Origin: an uncultured Clostridia bacterium
GTDB taxonomy: Bacteria; Bacillota; Clostridia; TANB77; CAG-508
Length of the DNA stretch: 28,500 nt
Reading direction: 5' to 3'
Assembly (NCBI GenBank): GCA_934167175.1
Contig: CAKPKF010000018.1
Location: 1-28,500, forward strand
Shown here: in pieces, positions 21,510-28,500 of the stretch
Layout of the letters: every line of letters begins with the position of its first letter
How positions within the stretch are numbered: position 1 is the first letter of the stretch
Notes under the pieces: generated by a model
What the model was told of the DNA's origin: nothing
Database searches by the model: none
The model's input: the letters and a program-made list of their open reading frames with translations, nothing else
Position numbers and translations under genes: made by a program

Positions 21510-23423
21510 TTATTTATTAACTGCTGTTCCATTTACATATAGTATAAAACCATTACAATCAATATTGCTATATGAAGTATCTTCATCTTCTAAAGAAGAT
21601 ATATAAGAATCTCCTGTTAATTTTATTTTTGAAGAACTATCTAATTTTAGTGAAATACTCTCTGCTTCATTTTCTCCATTTATTGTTCCTTCATAATAAG
21701 AACCTTCTTCCATTGTCATGTCTAATGTTGAGATTGAGTCTACTACAATATTTCCAATTGCGTTTTGATTGTTCATTACTAATGTAACATTTCCACCATT
21801 AGCTCCTGACTTTCCCCAAGAATCCTTCTGTGCTCTTAAAAAATTACCTGCACTATCATTATTTGTAATTTTGTTATTTGTTAAATTAATAGTTGCAGTT
21901 GTATTAGTAATATAAAAAGAGTCCCCTTTATTTGTTAAAATGTTACTATCCTTTGCTGTGAATTTTGCTGTTCCATTTGAAGCATCTCCACTCATAGATT
22001 GATATAAAAATATGTTTTTATATGTTGTAGATTGACCATTTAATTTTGTATTGTTATCTGTTAAGTTACAAGTATTCAAAGTTACTGAATTTGCTCCTTC
22101 AATTACTATTCCTTCTGATGCTTCTGCAATTAAATCTGCATTATTTACAGTTACATCTGCTGTTGAGTATACTGTTGGTGAACCTTGACCTTTTGTTGTG
22201 TATGTTCCTTTGTCTACTGTAACTGTTCCACCACCTCTATCTGTTCTAATTGCTGCACTTGAAGTTCCACTTGTATTAATTGTCAAATTAGATGCTACTG
22301 TTTTTCCTCCACCTGTTGTCATTATTCCACCTGCATTATCACCTGTTGTTGTTATTTTAGAATCAGAAATATTTACTGTTGTTCCATCACTTGTTGAATT
22401 ATTTGTTGTAGCGGAACCTCCATAACTAAATACTCCATTTGCTCCGCTCGCATTTGTTGTAATATTTGCATTTTTTAATATTACATTTGCTTTAGACTTT
22501 GCAAGGATTGCTGAGTTATTCCCATAAAAACTACTTGTATCTCCTCCATCAGAATCTCCGCTTTTATTTACTGTGATATTTGAAAGATTTGCTTCAACTT
22601 CACCATTTACTAAAACTCCATTTTCATTAGCAGAAGTTGATGAGAATGTTTCATTATCTAATGTAGTATCTTCTGTTATTTCTTTAGTTGCTGTATATGT
22701 AATATTAGCACTACTTTCGTTCATATTACCTCCAGGCATTTGTAGTTCTCCTTGAGGTTGACTGTTACCTGTTATAACATTTTTAGTTAGATACACTTGT
22801 AAAAATGTTAACCCTGTCGTTAAAACTACAACTATTGCTATATATAGTATTATTTTTATTTTTTCGTTTAATGTTTCTTTTATTGTTTTTTTATTAAAGT
22901 TTGACATTATCAAATATGCTATCAATACACTAATTGCTAATGCCTCTACTATAAATAAAATATAGTATATTGTAGCTATTTCAACATTTTTTGCATTTCT
23001 ATTAGGCATTCCTTTTGGTCTATTATCGTCTGGCATATTTGAATTTTCTCCTGATTTACCAATTTGCCCATTTTCATTTGGTTTTTCTCTTGTATTTTCA
23101 GATTGTTCCTGGTTTGTTTGCTCACTTGAATTATTTTCTCCTGGTTTTGCCGGCGGAGTATTATTGTTTTCACCTTGCTTATCTTGTTCTGGCATATCTG
23201 GTGGTGTGCCTTTTTCATCTTTGTTATCTGAATTTGAATCAGGTCTCGCTGGTGGCATTCCATTTTCACTTTTACCAGTTGAACCTGACATTTCTGGTGG
23301 TGTTCCCATTGCTCCTGGAAAAGTATTTTTAGCATTATTAGCAGATTTCATTGTAAAAAAACTTAATACACTTATAATGATTATTATTAGAATAGTAATT
23401 ATATTTTTTAATTTTCTATTCAT
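21510..23423 (-). CDS. Membrane-anchored surface beta-helix protein
   Basis: 637 aa. TM1 at about 8-24; a linker (27-148) rich in Pro, Met, Gly, Asn and Glu (GTPPEMSG, NGMPPARP, GTPPDMPEQ, KGMPNRN); TM2 about 149-172; TM3 about 189-212; a second Met/Gly-rich stretch (LQMPGGNMNE); then about 400 residues of short Thr/Asn/Ser/Gly-rich strands (ANVILKNANITTNASG, TTVNISDSKITTTGDNAGG) typical of a right-handed parallel beta-helix. This resembles the Cthe_2159-type carbohydrate-binding family. It probably lies on the outer face and may bind polysaccharide. AAGGAGG precedes the start. It has its own boxed promoter and terminator between the two-component genes and the exporter operon. Confidence 0.85.
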   Translation of the reverse strand: MNRKLKNIITILIIIIISVLSFFTMKSANNAKNTFPGAMGTPPEMSGSTGKSENGMPPARPDSNSDNKDEKGTPPDMPEQDKQGENNNTPPAKPGENNSSEQTNQEQSENTREKPNENGQIGKSGENSNMPDDNRPKGMPNRNAKNVEIATIYYILFIVEALAISVLIAYLIMSNFNKKTIKETLNEKIKIILYIAIVVVLTTGLTFLQVYLTKNVITGNSQPQGELQMPGGNMNESSANITYTATKEITEDTTLDNETFSSTSANENGVLVNGEVEANLSNITVNKSGDSDGGDTSSFYGNNSAILAKSKANVILKNANITTNASGANGVFSYGGSATTNNSTSDGTTVNISDSKITTTGDNAGGIMTTGGGKTVASNLTINTSGTSSAAIRTDRGGGTVTVDKGTYTTKGQGSPTVYSTADVTVNNADLIAEASEGIVIEGANSVTLNTCNLTDNNTKLNGQSTTYKNIFLYQSMSGDASNGTAKFTAKDSNILTNKGDSFYITNTTATINLTNNKITNNDSAGNFLRAQKDSWGKSGANGGNVTLVMNNQNAIGNIVVDSISTLDMTMEEGSYYEGTINGENEAESISLKLDSSSKIKLTGDSYISSLEDEDTSYSNIDCNGFILYVNGTAVNK

Positions 23424-23452
23424 AATTTTTTCCTCCTTTTCTATTTTACTGT

Positions 23453-23486
23453 ATTTTAATAATTTAATATTAAATAAACATTAAAA
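23453..23486 (-). promoter_or_regulatory. Regulator-box promoter of the beta-helix gene
   Basis: Box ATATTAAATAAACATTAAAA (23467-23486), 8 bp, then -10 TAAAAT on minus (23453-23458). It differs from the box at 21397 at a single position. Confidence 0.75.
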
Positions 23487-23493
23487 ATAGAAA

Positions 23494-24741
23494 TTATTTG
23501 TATTTATTTTTGCTAATATTTCCATTATAAAATACCACTTTAAATGTAGTATATCCACCTTCTGAATTTACAGATATTTTTCCATTATGGTTTGTCACAA
23601 TATTTTTAGCTATAGCCAATCCTAATCCATACCTGTTTTCATTTCTATTTCTAGATTCATCTGCTCTATAAAATCTCTCAAATATTTTTTCTTGTTCTTC
23701 TTTTGGAATTTCTTTTCCTTTATTTGTAACTTTTAATATTATATTTTCTTTTTCTTTTTTTAACTTTAATTGTATTTCTCCATTTGAACAGCTGTGTCTT
23801 ATTGCATTATCCATCAATATTCCTACTACTTGTTTTATTTGGTCTCTATTACATGAAAATTCAATATTTTTTTCTATATCATAATTTAATTTTATATCTT
23901 TTTCATAAATCAAGCTTTCAAATGTTAAAACCGATTTTTCTACTAATTTTGATAAATCTTCTTTTATATATTCTTCTTTAACTTCGTTTTCAGATTTTGC
24001 CATCTCTAATAAATTGGATACAAGATTGCTCATTCTTTCAGATTCACTCTTTATATTTTCGAGCCATTTTTTCTCTTCTGGTTCATGTTCTAATGCCTCC
24101 GAACTTGCCAAAATTACAGAAAGTGGTGTTTTTAATTCGTGTGAAGCATCTGCTATAAATTGTTTCTGCTTATTAAATGTGTCTACTACTGGTTCTATTA
24201 TCCAACTAGTAATTTGTTTTGATATTATTACAATTACAAGCTCTAATACAATAAATATAAAAATTGATGTTCGCATAGTTTGGATTAACACTTCTTTTGT
24301 GTTCGAATTATCAATAATAACTAGAGAAGTATTATCTTTGTTAAATGCATAGGAATAACTATCTAAATATAAATTTCCAATTTTTATTTTTTTACTTTCT
24401 TTATTTTTTAATATTTTTTCTGCTATTTTTTCTATAGTTTCATCTGATACATCTTTTGTTGTATGATTAATTACATCTTTTATTTGAAAATTATCATTTA
24501 ATAAAACCGTATACACAGTTGAATCCATAAATATTTTTGGTTCTTTTTCCTGTTTGCCTTCTTTTCTCTCTTCTTCAGTATGCCTTTTGCTTGTACTACT
24601 CATTCTCATTAAATTAGCTTTTACAGATTCAACTCTTTGTGTGTAATTTTGATAATTAAAAATAATCAAGATACTTAATAAAAAAACTGTTAAAATTATG
24701 CATATTACACTAAACACCTTATTTTTTAACTTTTTCATCAT
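23494..24741 (-). CDS. Sensor histidine kinase of the envelope cluster
   Basis: 415 aa. TM1 at about 8-28, an extracellular domain (about 29-155) with a strongly charged stretch (KRHTEEERKEGKQEKEPK), TM2 about 157-175, HisKA with His201 (ADASHELKTPLSV), and HATPase with N-box (QVVGILMDNAIRHS) and G-box (YGLGLAIAKNI). The coding region overlaps the regulator gene by 23 bp, with the ribosome site GAGGTGG inside the regulator's last codons, so translation is coupled. It should phosphorylate the regulator at 24719. Location next to the beta-helix and exporter genes, and shared promoter boxes, suggest that it senses an envelope or antimicrobial signal. Confidence 0.93.
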   Translation of the reverse strand: MMKKLKNKVFSVICIILTVFLLSILIIFNYQNYTQRVESVKANLMRMSSTSKRHTEEERKEGKQEKEPKIFMDSTVYTVLLNDNFQIKDVINHTTKDVSDETIEKIAEKILKNKESKKIKIGNLYLDSYSYAFNKDNTSLVIIDNSNTKEVLIQTMRTSIFIFIVLELVIVIISKQITSWIIEPVVDTFNKQKQFIADASHELKTPLSVILASSEALEHEPEEKKWLENIKSESERMSNLVSNLLEMAKSENEVKEEYIKEDLSKLVEKSVLTFESLIYEKDIKLNYDIEKNIEFSCNRDQIKQVVGILMDNAIRHSCSNGEIQLKLKKEKENIILKVTNKGKEIPKEEQEKIFERFYRADESRNRNENRYGLGLAIAKNIVTNHNGKISVNSEGGYTTFKVVFYNGNISKNKYK

Positions 24742-25420
24742 TAACCACCTCTAACTTATAACCTAATCCCCTCACAGCTTTTATCTGTACTTGTGAACCT
24801 ATTACTTTTATCTTTTTTCGAATAAATGATAAGTATGCCTCTAAATTATTTGATTCTGCATCACTTTCAAATCCCCACACTTTTTCATAAATGTTTTCTC
24901 TTGACAATATTTGATTAACATTTTTCATTAAGTATTCTAATAGTAAAAATTCTTTACATATTATATCTATAGATTCATTAGTTGTTGTGCACAAAAGATT
25001 TGTTGTTTTTATGTTTAACCTTAAATCCCCAACTTCTATATAATCTTTTAATATTTCTTCGTTTGTTTCTCGTAGCTGTACATTAACTCTTGCTACTAAT
25101 TCATCCATATGAAATGGTTTTGTTACATAGTCATTTGCTCCATGATTTAACCCAGTTAATTTATCTTCTAATTGAGTTTTTGCAGTTAACATTATAACTT
25201 TTGATTTTATGTTATTTTCTTTTATTTCATTTAATATTTCGAACCCATTTTTAGTAGGTAACATTACGTCTAAAATTATTAAATCATATATATTTGTTAA
25301 TGCATTCTCTAAGCCTTCCTCTCCATCGCAAAAGATATCCACCGCATATTTTTCTTTTTTTAATCTACTTGCTATAACATCTGCTAAATTAAATTCATCT
25401 TCTATTATTAAAATTCTCAT
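24719..25420 (-). CDS. OmpR-family response regulator of the envelope cluster
   Basis: 233 aa. Receiver domain with Asp8, phospho-acceptor Asp51 (LDVMLP), Thr79 and Lys101 (TKPF); winged-helix domain in the second half (ICKEFLLLEYLMKN, SFIRKKIKVIG, AVRGLGYKLEV). The start has AAAGGTGATAAT. Its own promoter carries the same 20-bp box as the beta-helix and exporter promoters, so it probably autoactivates and controls all three units. Direct repeats 11 bp apart fit binding as a head-to-tail dimer. Confidence 0.94.
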   Translation of the reverse strand: MRILIIEDEFNLADVIASRLKKEKYAVDIFCDGEEGLENALTNIYDLIILDVMLPTKNGFEILNEIKENNIKSKVIMLTAKTQLEDKLTGLNHGANDYVTKPFHMDELVARVNVQLRETNEEILKDYIEVGDLRLNIKTTNLLCTTTNESIDIICKEFLLLEYLMKNVNQILSRENIYEKVWGFESDAESNNLEAYLSFIRKKIKVIGSQVQIKAVRGLGYKLEVVNDEKVKK

Positions 25421-25436
25421 ATTATCACCTTTTATT

Positions 25437-25470
25437 ATTTTAATATAGTTTTATTAAATAAATATTAAAA
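25437..25470 (-). promoter_or_regulatory. Regulator-box promoter of the two-component operon
   Basis: Box TTATTAAATAAATATTAAAA (25451-25470), 8 bp, then -10 TAAAAT on minus (25437-25442). It is the third member of the set, in the 55-bp gap after the polytopic membrane protein gene. Confidence 0.75.
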
Positions 25471-25475
25471 TTTCA

Positions 25476-27029
25476 TTATTCATTTGTTTTTAATATCTTT
25501 CCCTTTAGTTTACTTACTTTAGTTTTTATATTTTCAATATTAAATTCATTTGTCTTAATTGCCATAGATGCTATTGGGATTAGGCTTACTATGTATGGAA
25601 TTATATATCTTGACTTGGCCTCCCATAGTATGTGAAATGCAAATCCTCCAATGAAAATAGTAATTAAATATATAGCATCATTTGAAAGATTTTTCCTATT
25701 TTGTATTAAAAATATTAAACTACATACACAAGTTACTAATAACAATGATTTTTGATAGAAAGTTAATGGATTAGAAAATTCTTTTATATTATCGTTTTCA
25801 TCTACCATATTAGTTCTTACTGCTGAGTAAGTATTTTCTGTCCACATTGATGCTAACTTCATAGTATAAAATTTAAATGTATACCATTTATTTTCTGCAA
25901 AATATGATACTCTGTTTTTTATTTCATCCACATATTCAGTTTTAGCATTTTCAATATTATTTAATGCATACTCTCCTCTTTTTTCACTATACCATCCATT
26001 TCCTCGCCATGACTCTTCCATAGCCATAAGGAAATAACTAATAGTTGGATATTCTTTATCCTTGTCCATGTTATATTTGTTCAAATAATAATTTTGCACT
26101 AATATTGTTGGAACAATTGATACCGCTATATACATAATTGTTATCAATATGCTTATTCCTAGTTCTTTCCATTTTTTATTTTTTATATTATTAAATGTAT
26201 TTAGCAATAAATATATTGATGTTGCAATTATAAATATTAAACAATTCATTCTCATCATGTATGCTATCATTGTAAATATAGATGCCAAAACAGGATATTT
26301 TATTGCTCTAGTTTCTGTATATTTCATCATAAAATATACAGAGAACAAACATAGTGTTAGACTTGGTATATCCCCATATATAAAAGTTGAAAGCATAGGA
26401 ATAGATATAAATGTCAATATAAAAAATAACAACCTTGTTTTGTTTGTTTTATATTTTTTTGATAATTGCTGACCTATTTTATATAATGCAAAAATTATTG
26501 CTACATTTCCAATTACATTAAGTGTTTTTAAGGATTGAATTCCATCAAAATGTATTAATCTGAAAAACATACTAAACACAAATGAAAGTGAAATCTGTTG
26601 GTGATAAGACTGCATATATTGACTTAATGGAATTCCAGCATATGTTATATTCGGTAAAAATTCTTCTAAATTATTGTTATAAAATGTTTGAGCTAAATTG
26701 CAAGCATGGATTTGATCTCCCACTATTGGTGGAATTACCTTAATAGTCCATATTATATTAAGTATTGCATATATCGCAATTACTGCTCCTAATGTTATCT
26801 TTTTAGTCTTTTCCTTTAGTTTTGCTTTTCCTGTATTTAACAATTCATCTGTAAATTTAGTAGCATAGAATATGCCTATTCCCAGCAAAACAATACCAAT
26901 AACATAAATGAAACTATTGTTATTAATTGTAATATGTTCACTATAATCAAGTTGTGCTGTAAATACTATGTTTAATACAATAACAATAGTTAAAGCTATG
27001 ATTCCTACTGCATATATAATCTTTTTCAT
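25476..27029 (-). CDS. Polytopic membrane glycosyltransferase-like protein (GT-C type)
   Basis: 517 aa with about 11-12 TM helices. After the third helix is an extracellular loop with Asp105 (PPIVGDQIHACNLAQ), where GT-C enzymes carry their catalytic acidic residue. A large extracellular loop lies at about 320-410 and the motif WEAKSRYIIPYIVSLIP near the C-terminus, common in Firmicutes PMT/ArnT-like proteins. Such enzymes move sugars from polyprenyl-phosphate donors to wall polymers, lipids or proteins. The start is preceded by GGAGGAAATAAAA. It has its own promoter, with a dyad in the spacer, and no clear terminator before the regulator gene, so read-through into the two-component operon is possible. 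Donor and acceptor are unknown. Confidence 0.75.
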   Translation of the reverse strand: MKKIIYAVGIIALTIVIVLNIVFTAQLDYSEHITINNNSFIYVIGIVLLGIGIFYATKFTDELLNTGKAKLKEKTKKITLGAVIAIYAILNIIWTIKVIPPIVGDQIHACNLAQTFYNNNLEEFLPNITYAGIPLSQYMQSYHQQISLSFVFSMFFRLIHFDGIQSLKTLNVIGNVAIIFALYKIGQQLSKKYKTNKTRLLFFILTFISIPMLSTFIYGDIPSLTLCLFSVYFMMKYTETRAIKYPVLASIFTMIAYMMRMNCLIFIIATSIYLLLNTFNNIKNKKWKELGISILITIMYIAVSIVPTILVQNYYLNKYNMDKDKEYPTISYFLMAMEESWRGNGWYSEKRGEYALNNIENAKTEYVDEIKNRVSYFAENKWYTFKFYTMKLASMWTENTYSAVRTNMVDENDNIKEFSNPLTFYQKSLLLVTCVCSLIFLIQNRKNLSNDAIYLITIFIGGFAFHILWEAKSRYIIPYIVSLIPIASMAIKTNEFNIENIKTKVSKLKGKILKTNE

Positions 27030-27062
27030 TTTTATTTCCTCCGAAACATATAATTCTATTGA

Positions 27063-27091
27063 ATTATATCATAAGCAATTCTTATGGTCAA
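27063..27091 (-). promoter_or_regulatory. Promoter with dyad in the spacer, for the GT-C-like gene
   Basis: On minus: -35 TTGACC (27086-27091), 17-bp spacer, extended -10 TGATATAAT (27063-27071). The spacer holds the perfect dyad CATAAGCAATTCTTATG (27070-27086), with 6-bp arms around 5 bp. This position suits a repressor or a spacer-binding activator of the MerR type. Confidence 0.7.
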
Positions 27092-27104
27092 AATTTGTGA
27101 AAAA

Positions 27105-27139
27105 AATAAGCTTTCTTTATGAAATGGAGAAAGCTTATT
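27105..27139. terminator. Terminator of the repeat-rich surface protein gene
   Basis: 12-bp perfect arms, AATAAGCTTTCT (27105-27116) and its complement (27128-27139), followed on minus by TTTTTT. It lies just upstream of the GT-C-like promoter. Confidence 0.88.
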
Positions 27140-27161
27140 CTTTTATTTATCAAATTTTTAA

Positions 27162-28500
27162 TTATTGCCAACTCAAAATTGGATATCCATTATTAATTCC
27201 TGTATCTGCTTTAAATTTTGCTTTAGTAATATTAGTAGTTAATTTGTTCAATACCTCTAATACTGTAACTGGCATTGTATTAGAAGAAGTACAGAAACCT
27301 TCTGCATCTGCTCTTGATGCAACTCCAAGAGGAGCAGTTCCTTTTTTATACCAACAGTTTGTTATAGAACCTTCATAATTATTTATTAAAGTATAAGTTA
27401 TTCCTCTTGTATCAAAATCATAAAATGTTCCTTCACTATAACAATTATCAACCATACCAGTAGTATCAGCTACATATGTTGCAATTCCACTCATTGTGTA
27501 TGAAGAATCATTAGTTTTTACAAATCCATTATTATAACAGTTTTGCACACATTCACCTGCTTGATATACTATCCCTCCTACTCCACACTCTCCTGTTACA
27601 CTTCCAATATTATAACAGTTAGATATAGTAGTATATGATACACCTGTTATTCCACCTGCTGTTTTGGCAGAAGTAATATTTCCTGTGTTATAGCAATTAT
27701 AAATATAAGCATGAGCCCCCCCAACAATTCCTCCTGCAACAAAACTAACAAATTTATCTGAAGGAATTTTTTGAGTTGTTATATTTCCAGTGTTATAACA
27801 TCCATCAACATCTCCGCCTTCTCCAGAAATACCTCCTGCATAAGTAAAATCTGCACCATTTGCTGTTATATTACCTGTATTATAACAATTAGTAATTTCT
27901 GCACCAGCAAGCCCAGCTATTCCTCCAGCGTAAGTATACTCTTTTGTATTTGTAGAATATACCGTTCCAGTATTATAACATTCAGTAATAACATTATTAA
28001 TTGATGCATATCCAACAATTCCTCCTGCATAGTTTCTTGATATATAATCTGACTGAAGTGATGGATCTGAAATTATATTGGCACTACTATAGCAGTTAGT
28101 AATTTCAACATTTGTTGTGCCTCCTACAACTGCACCGACATCTCCTCCACCTGAAACCTCTCCAGAAATTCCTAAATTTTTAATTTTTGCATACTCGCAA
28201 CGTGCAAATAAGCCTGTATTTTTTGTATTATCATTTATATGTAAATTTTTAATTTCTTTTCCATTTCCATCAAATACTCCAGTAAACTTAGCATTCCAAG
28301 AGTCTGTACTTCCTATAGGATTAAAACCTTTCCCTGTAGTTGTTTCTTTTTTTATTGATTCAACCTTTCCATCTTCATTTATATCTCCATATCGTGTAGT
28401 AGAAGAGTCTAAATATGATGAATCATCATTAAAATCTAAATCTCTAGCTAATTTAAAATAACATCCTCCAATACTTTTGCCTTCATCTACTCTTTTAGAT
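27162..28500 (-). CDS. Repeat-rich (GLUG-like) surface protein, C-terminal part
   Basis: The minus frame is open without a stop from 28500 to the TAA at 27162, giving 445 residues with the N-terminus outside the window; a short reading starting at 27548 is only the tail. It begins near GGCYFKLARDLDF, has a dockerin-like Asp loop (YGDINEDGKVES), then KFTGVFDGNGKEIKNLHI and at least eight repeats of about 20-35 residues with the core NCYNTGN followed by AGGI(A/V/T)G. This is a GLUG-like beta-solenoid pattern, and nearly every turn carries a Cys. The C-terminal end (LNKLTTNITKAKFKAD then GYPILSWQ) is commonly seen on such proteins. It is extracellular and probably adhesive. The N-terminus may carry a prepilin-like signal like the 130-1731 gene, but this cannot be seen. 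Confidence 0.8.
   Translation of the reverse strand, partial: SKRVDEGKSIGGCYFKLARDLDFNDDSSYLDSSTTRYGDINEDGKVESIKKETTTGKGFNPIGSTDSWNAKFTGVFDGNGKEIKNLHINDNTKNTGLFARCEYAKIKNLGISGEVSGGGDVGAVVGGTTNVEITNCYSSANIISDPSLQSDYISRNYAGGIVGYASINNVITECYNTGTVYSTNTKEYTYAGGIAGLAGAEITNCYNTGNITANGADFTYAGGISGEGGDVDGCYNTGNITTQKIPSDKFVSFVAGGIVGGAHAYIYNCYNTGNITSAKTAGGITGVSYTTISNCYNIGSVTGECGVGGIVYQAGECVQNCYNNGFVKTNDSSYTMSGIATYVADTTGMVDNCYSEGTFYDFDTRGITYTLINNYEGSITNCWYKKGTAPLGVASRADAEGFCTSSNTMPVTVLEVLNKLTTNITKAKFKADTGINNGYPILSWQ
27528..28100 (-). repeat. Degenerate coding repeats around NCYNTG
   Basis: DNA cores close to TGTTATAATACTGGAA on minus recur near 27530, 27606, 27682, 27788, 27875, 27968 and 28086, spaced about 76-118 bp, in phase with the reading frame. 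They encode turns of the solenoid. Confidence 0.75.

Noticed and set aside
22976..23335. Minus-strand frame of 119 codons within the beta-helix gene
   Set aside because: It is an alternative frame of the Pro/Met-rich linker. The codons read as Gln/Lys/Ile-rich noise, and the beta-helix frame is clearly the real one.
27162..27548. A separate 128-aa gene starting at 27548
   Set aside because: The same frame is open without a stop to the end of the window and carries the same repeat pattern, so this is just the tail of a longer protein.
27528..28100. Regularly spaced repeats that could suggest a CRISPR array
   Set aside because: The repeats are short, degenerate, of variable spacing and in phase with an open reading frame encoding NCYNTG units. 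They are protein repeats.

Overview
The window is very AT-rich DNA with strong Shine-Dalgarno sites, short intergenic gaps and long same-strand operons. The proteins are typical of Bacillota: a prepilin-like N-terminus of the GITLVALIIT type, a GLUG-like repeat surface protein, a membrane-anchored beta-helix protein, OmpR-type two-component systems and MacB-like ABC exporters. I infer a low-GC anaerobic Clostridia member, possibly an uncultured gut lineage; nothing fixes the species. I see no phage, insertion sequence transposase, CRISPR array, tRNA or rRNA.

Layout. 1-1893: a prepilin-like BspA-type surface protein gene between two 58-bp direct repeats. 1926-5445 (minus): response regulator, sensor kinase and membrane-anchored cell-wall amidase, ending in a hairpin. 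5675-6710 (minus): a monothiol thioredoxin-like protein and a permuted NlpC/P60-like protein. 6842-9063 (minus): a Zn/Cd efflux module made of a free HMA metal chaperone and a P1B-2 ATPase; an SmtB/CadC-type repressor lies nearby on plus (9680-10033), with a small unknown gene between. 10087-14734 (minus): ABC ATPase, FtsX-type permease, ZIP metal transporter and phosphoglycerate mutase, divergent from a TetR regulator (14906-15514); both divergent promoters sit inside one dyad. 15548-16405: unknown membrane-anchored protein. 16598-16720: a 123-bp near-palindrome. 16726-25420 (minus): an envelope system made of a response regulator and kinase, a three-TM beta-helix surface protein, an adaptor, an ABC ATPase, a MacB-like permease (frameshifted), a secreted cadherin-like protein and a second short adaptor. 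25476-27029: a polytopic GT-C-like membrane protein. 27162-28500: the C-terminal part of a repeat-rich surface protein running off the window.

Two signals stand out. First, the amidase and the MacB-like permease each carry an apparent +1 frameshift at exactly the same heptamer, GCA CGG A. In both, skipping the C of the CGG codon restores a perfect family sequence. By eye, these two are the only in-frame CGG codons in any gene in the window. That fits programmed +1 frameshifting at a hungry or unassigned CGG codon, although sequencing or assembly error and true pseudogenes remain possible. Second, three promoters in the envelope cluster share an almost identical 20-bp direct-repeat box placed exactly 8 bp upstream of the -10 element. 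This defines a probable regulon of the OmpR-type regulator at 24719-25420.
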